From DASPXY01 sp038227745 (lineage in GTDB: Bacteria; Planctomycetota; Planctomycetia; Gemmatales; Gemmataceae): a stretch of 6,554 bases of DNA. The notes beneath the pieces are model-generated. The model was not told the origin of the DNA, did no database searches, and worked only from the letters and a program-made list of their open reading frames with translations. The stretch lies in contig JBBRPS010000600.1 in the NCBI GenBank assembly GCA_038227745.1, forward strand, positions 1 through 6,554. The letters run 5' to 3'. The stretch's first letter is position 1. Each line of letters starts with the position of its first letter. Positions 6,167 through 6,554 of this stretch are shown here, in pieces. A program made the translations under genes and the position numbers.

Positions 6167-6554
6167 TCACCCTTTGCGGAGGACGTCCGGCGGGGGGCGG
6201 CGTTCGGATACGGCCTTGACGACGGCTTCCTCGTGCCGGCCAAGCTCCTCGCCCAGTTCCCGCGCCGCGGCCAGGACGGCGGACAGGTTGGCCGGGACGA
6301 GCCGCTCGGGAGCCTCGTAATCGGTCAGCCCCGTCTCTCCCCCGCCGATGTCGGCCCGAATCTGGATGCTGTCTCCTGTGGAAGAAAACATCATCGCGGC
6401 CACGACGTCTTCCGCCTCGGTGTCGTCTCCGGTCAGGTTGAATTCCCGGTAGCTATACAGGGACCACATGCGGCCGGCAGTCCTCCGGTTGGGGCGAACG
6501 ACCACGCCGGGGCAGCGCGCGCGGACCCGCTGCGCCAGTATGTCGAGGGCGGCC
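6167..6554 (-). CDS. hypothetical protein, 3' part (5' end beyond the window)
   Basis: I do not recognise this family. The frame is open from the right edge to a TGA stop at 6167-6169. A GTG at 6505 could serve as a start giving 112 residues, but the frame upstream still reads like protein (ALDILAQRVRARCPGVVVRP), so the gene most likely begins outside the window. Visible features are a mixed segment, MWSLYSYREFNLTGDD, an acidic stretch, a likely beta region (DSIQIRADIGGGETGLTD), and a predicted C-terminal helix, LSAVLAAARELGEELGRHEE, with a charged tail. There are no membrane segments or cysteine clusters. It does not resemble the gamma, delta or alpha ATP synthase subunits that commonly precede atpD. 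It runs in the same direction as atpD with a 125-bp gap, so co-transcription is possible but not shown. Confidence 0.72.
   Translation of the reverse strand, partial: AALDILAQRVRARCPGVVVRPNRRTAGRMWSLYSYREFNLTGDDTEAEDVVAAMMFSSTGDSIQIRADIGGGETGLTDYEAPERLVPANLSAVLAAARELGEELGRHEEAVVKAVSERRPPPDVLRKG

Overview
The window looks like a piece of a GC-rich bacterial chromosome, most likely a planctomycete (Planctomycetota, possibly Gemmata-like). That assignment is an inference from overall base composition, the style of the F1 beta/epsilon proteins, a LolA-like protein with a C-terminal membrane anchor, and an ISAs1 element; no rRNA or other decisive marker is present.

Layout, left to right. (1) 1 to about 883, minus strand: the 5' part of an ISAs1-family insertion sequence. 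Its transposase starts at 829, has an in-frame amber stop at 125-127, and stays readable in the same frame beyond it to the window edge, so it is a decayed copy. (2) 848-1855, plus strand: a LolA-like (lipoprotein-sorting-type) protein with a C-terminal transmembrane anchor and Arg-rich tail but no signal peptide. Its 5' end abuts the IS end and appears to have been cut away by the insertion. (3) 1863-4048, plus strand, 7 bp downstream: a large polytopic membrane protein of the GT-C (ArnT/PMT-like) glycosyltransferase type. Its first three membrane helices are in one frame and the rest in another, so there is a net one-base frameshift between about 2124 and 2190, in C-rich sequence. (4) A short convergent intergenic stretch, 4049-4151. 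(5) 6041-4152, minus strand: atpD then atpC, encoding the F1 beta and epsilon subunits. They are tightly coupled (3 bp apart) and not accompanied here by the other ATP synthase genes. (6) 6042-6166: the atpD upstream region, with a long bulged inverted repeat. (7) 6167 to the right edge, minus strand: the 3' part of an unrecognised protein gene whose start lies outside the window.

The only intact, well-understood function is the atpDC pair: the catalytic subunit and the central-stalk regulatory subunit of F1-ATPase. The left half is a damaged region: a dead transposase, a membrane-anchored LolA-like gene that lost its secretion signal, and a frameshifted GT-C gene. Before the damage, the last two probably formed an envelope-related operon. 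No tRNA, rRNA, CRISPR array or defence system was seen. The least explained sequence is the inverted repeat in front of atpD.
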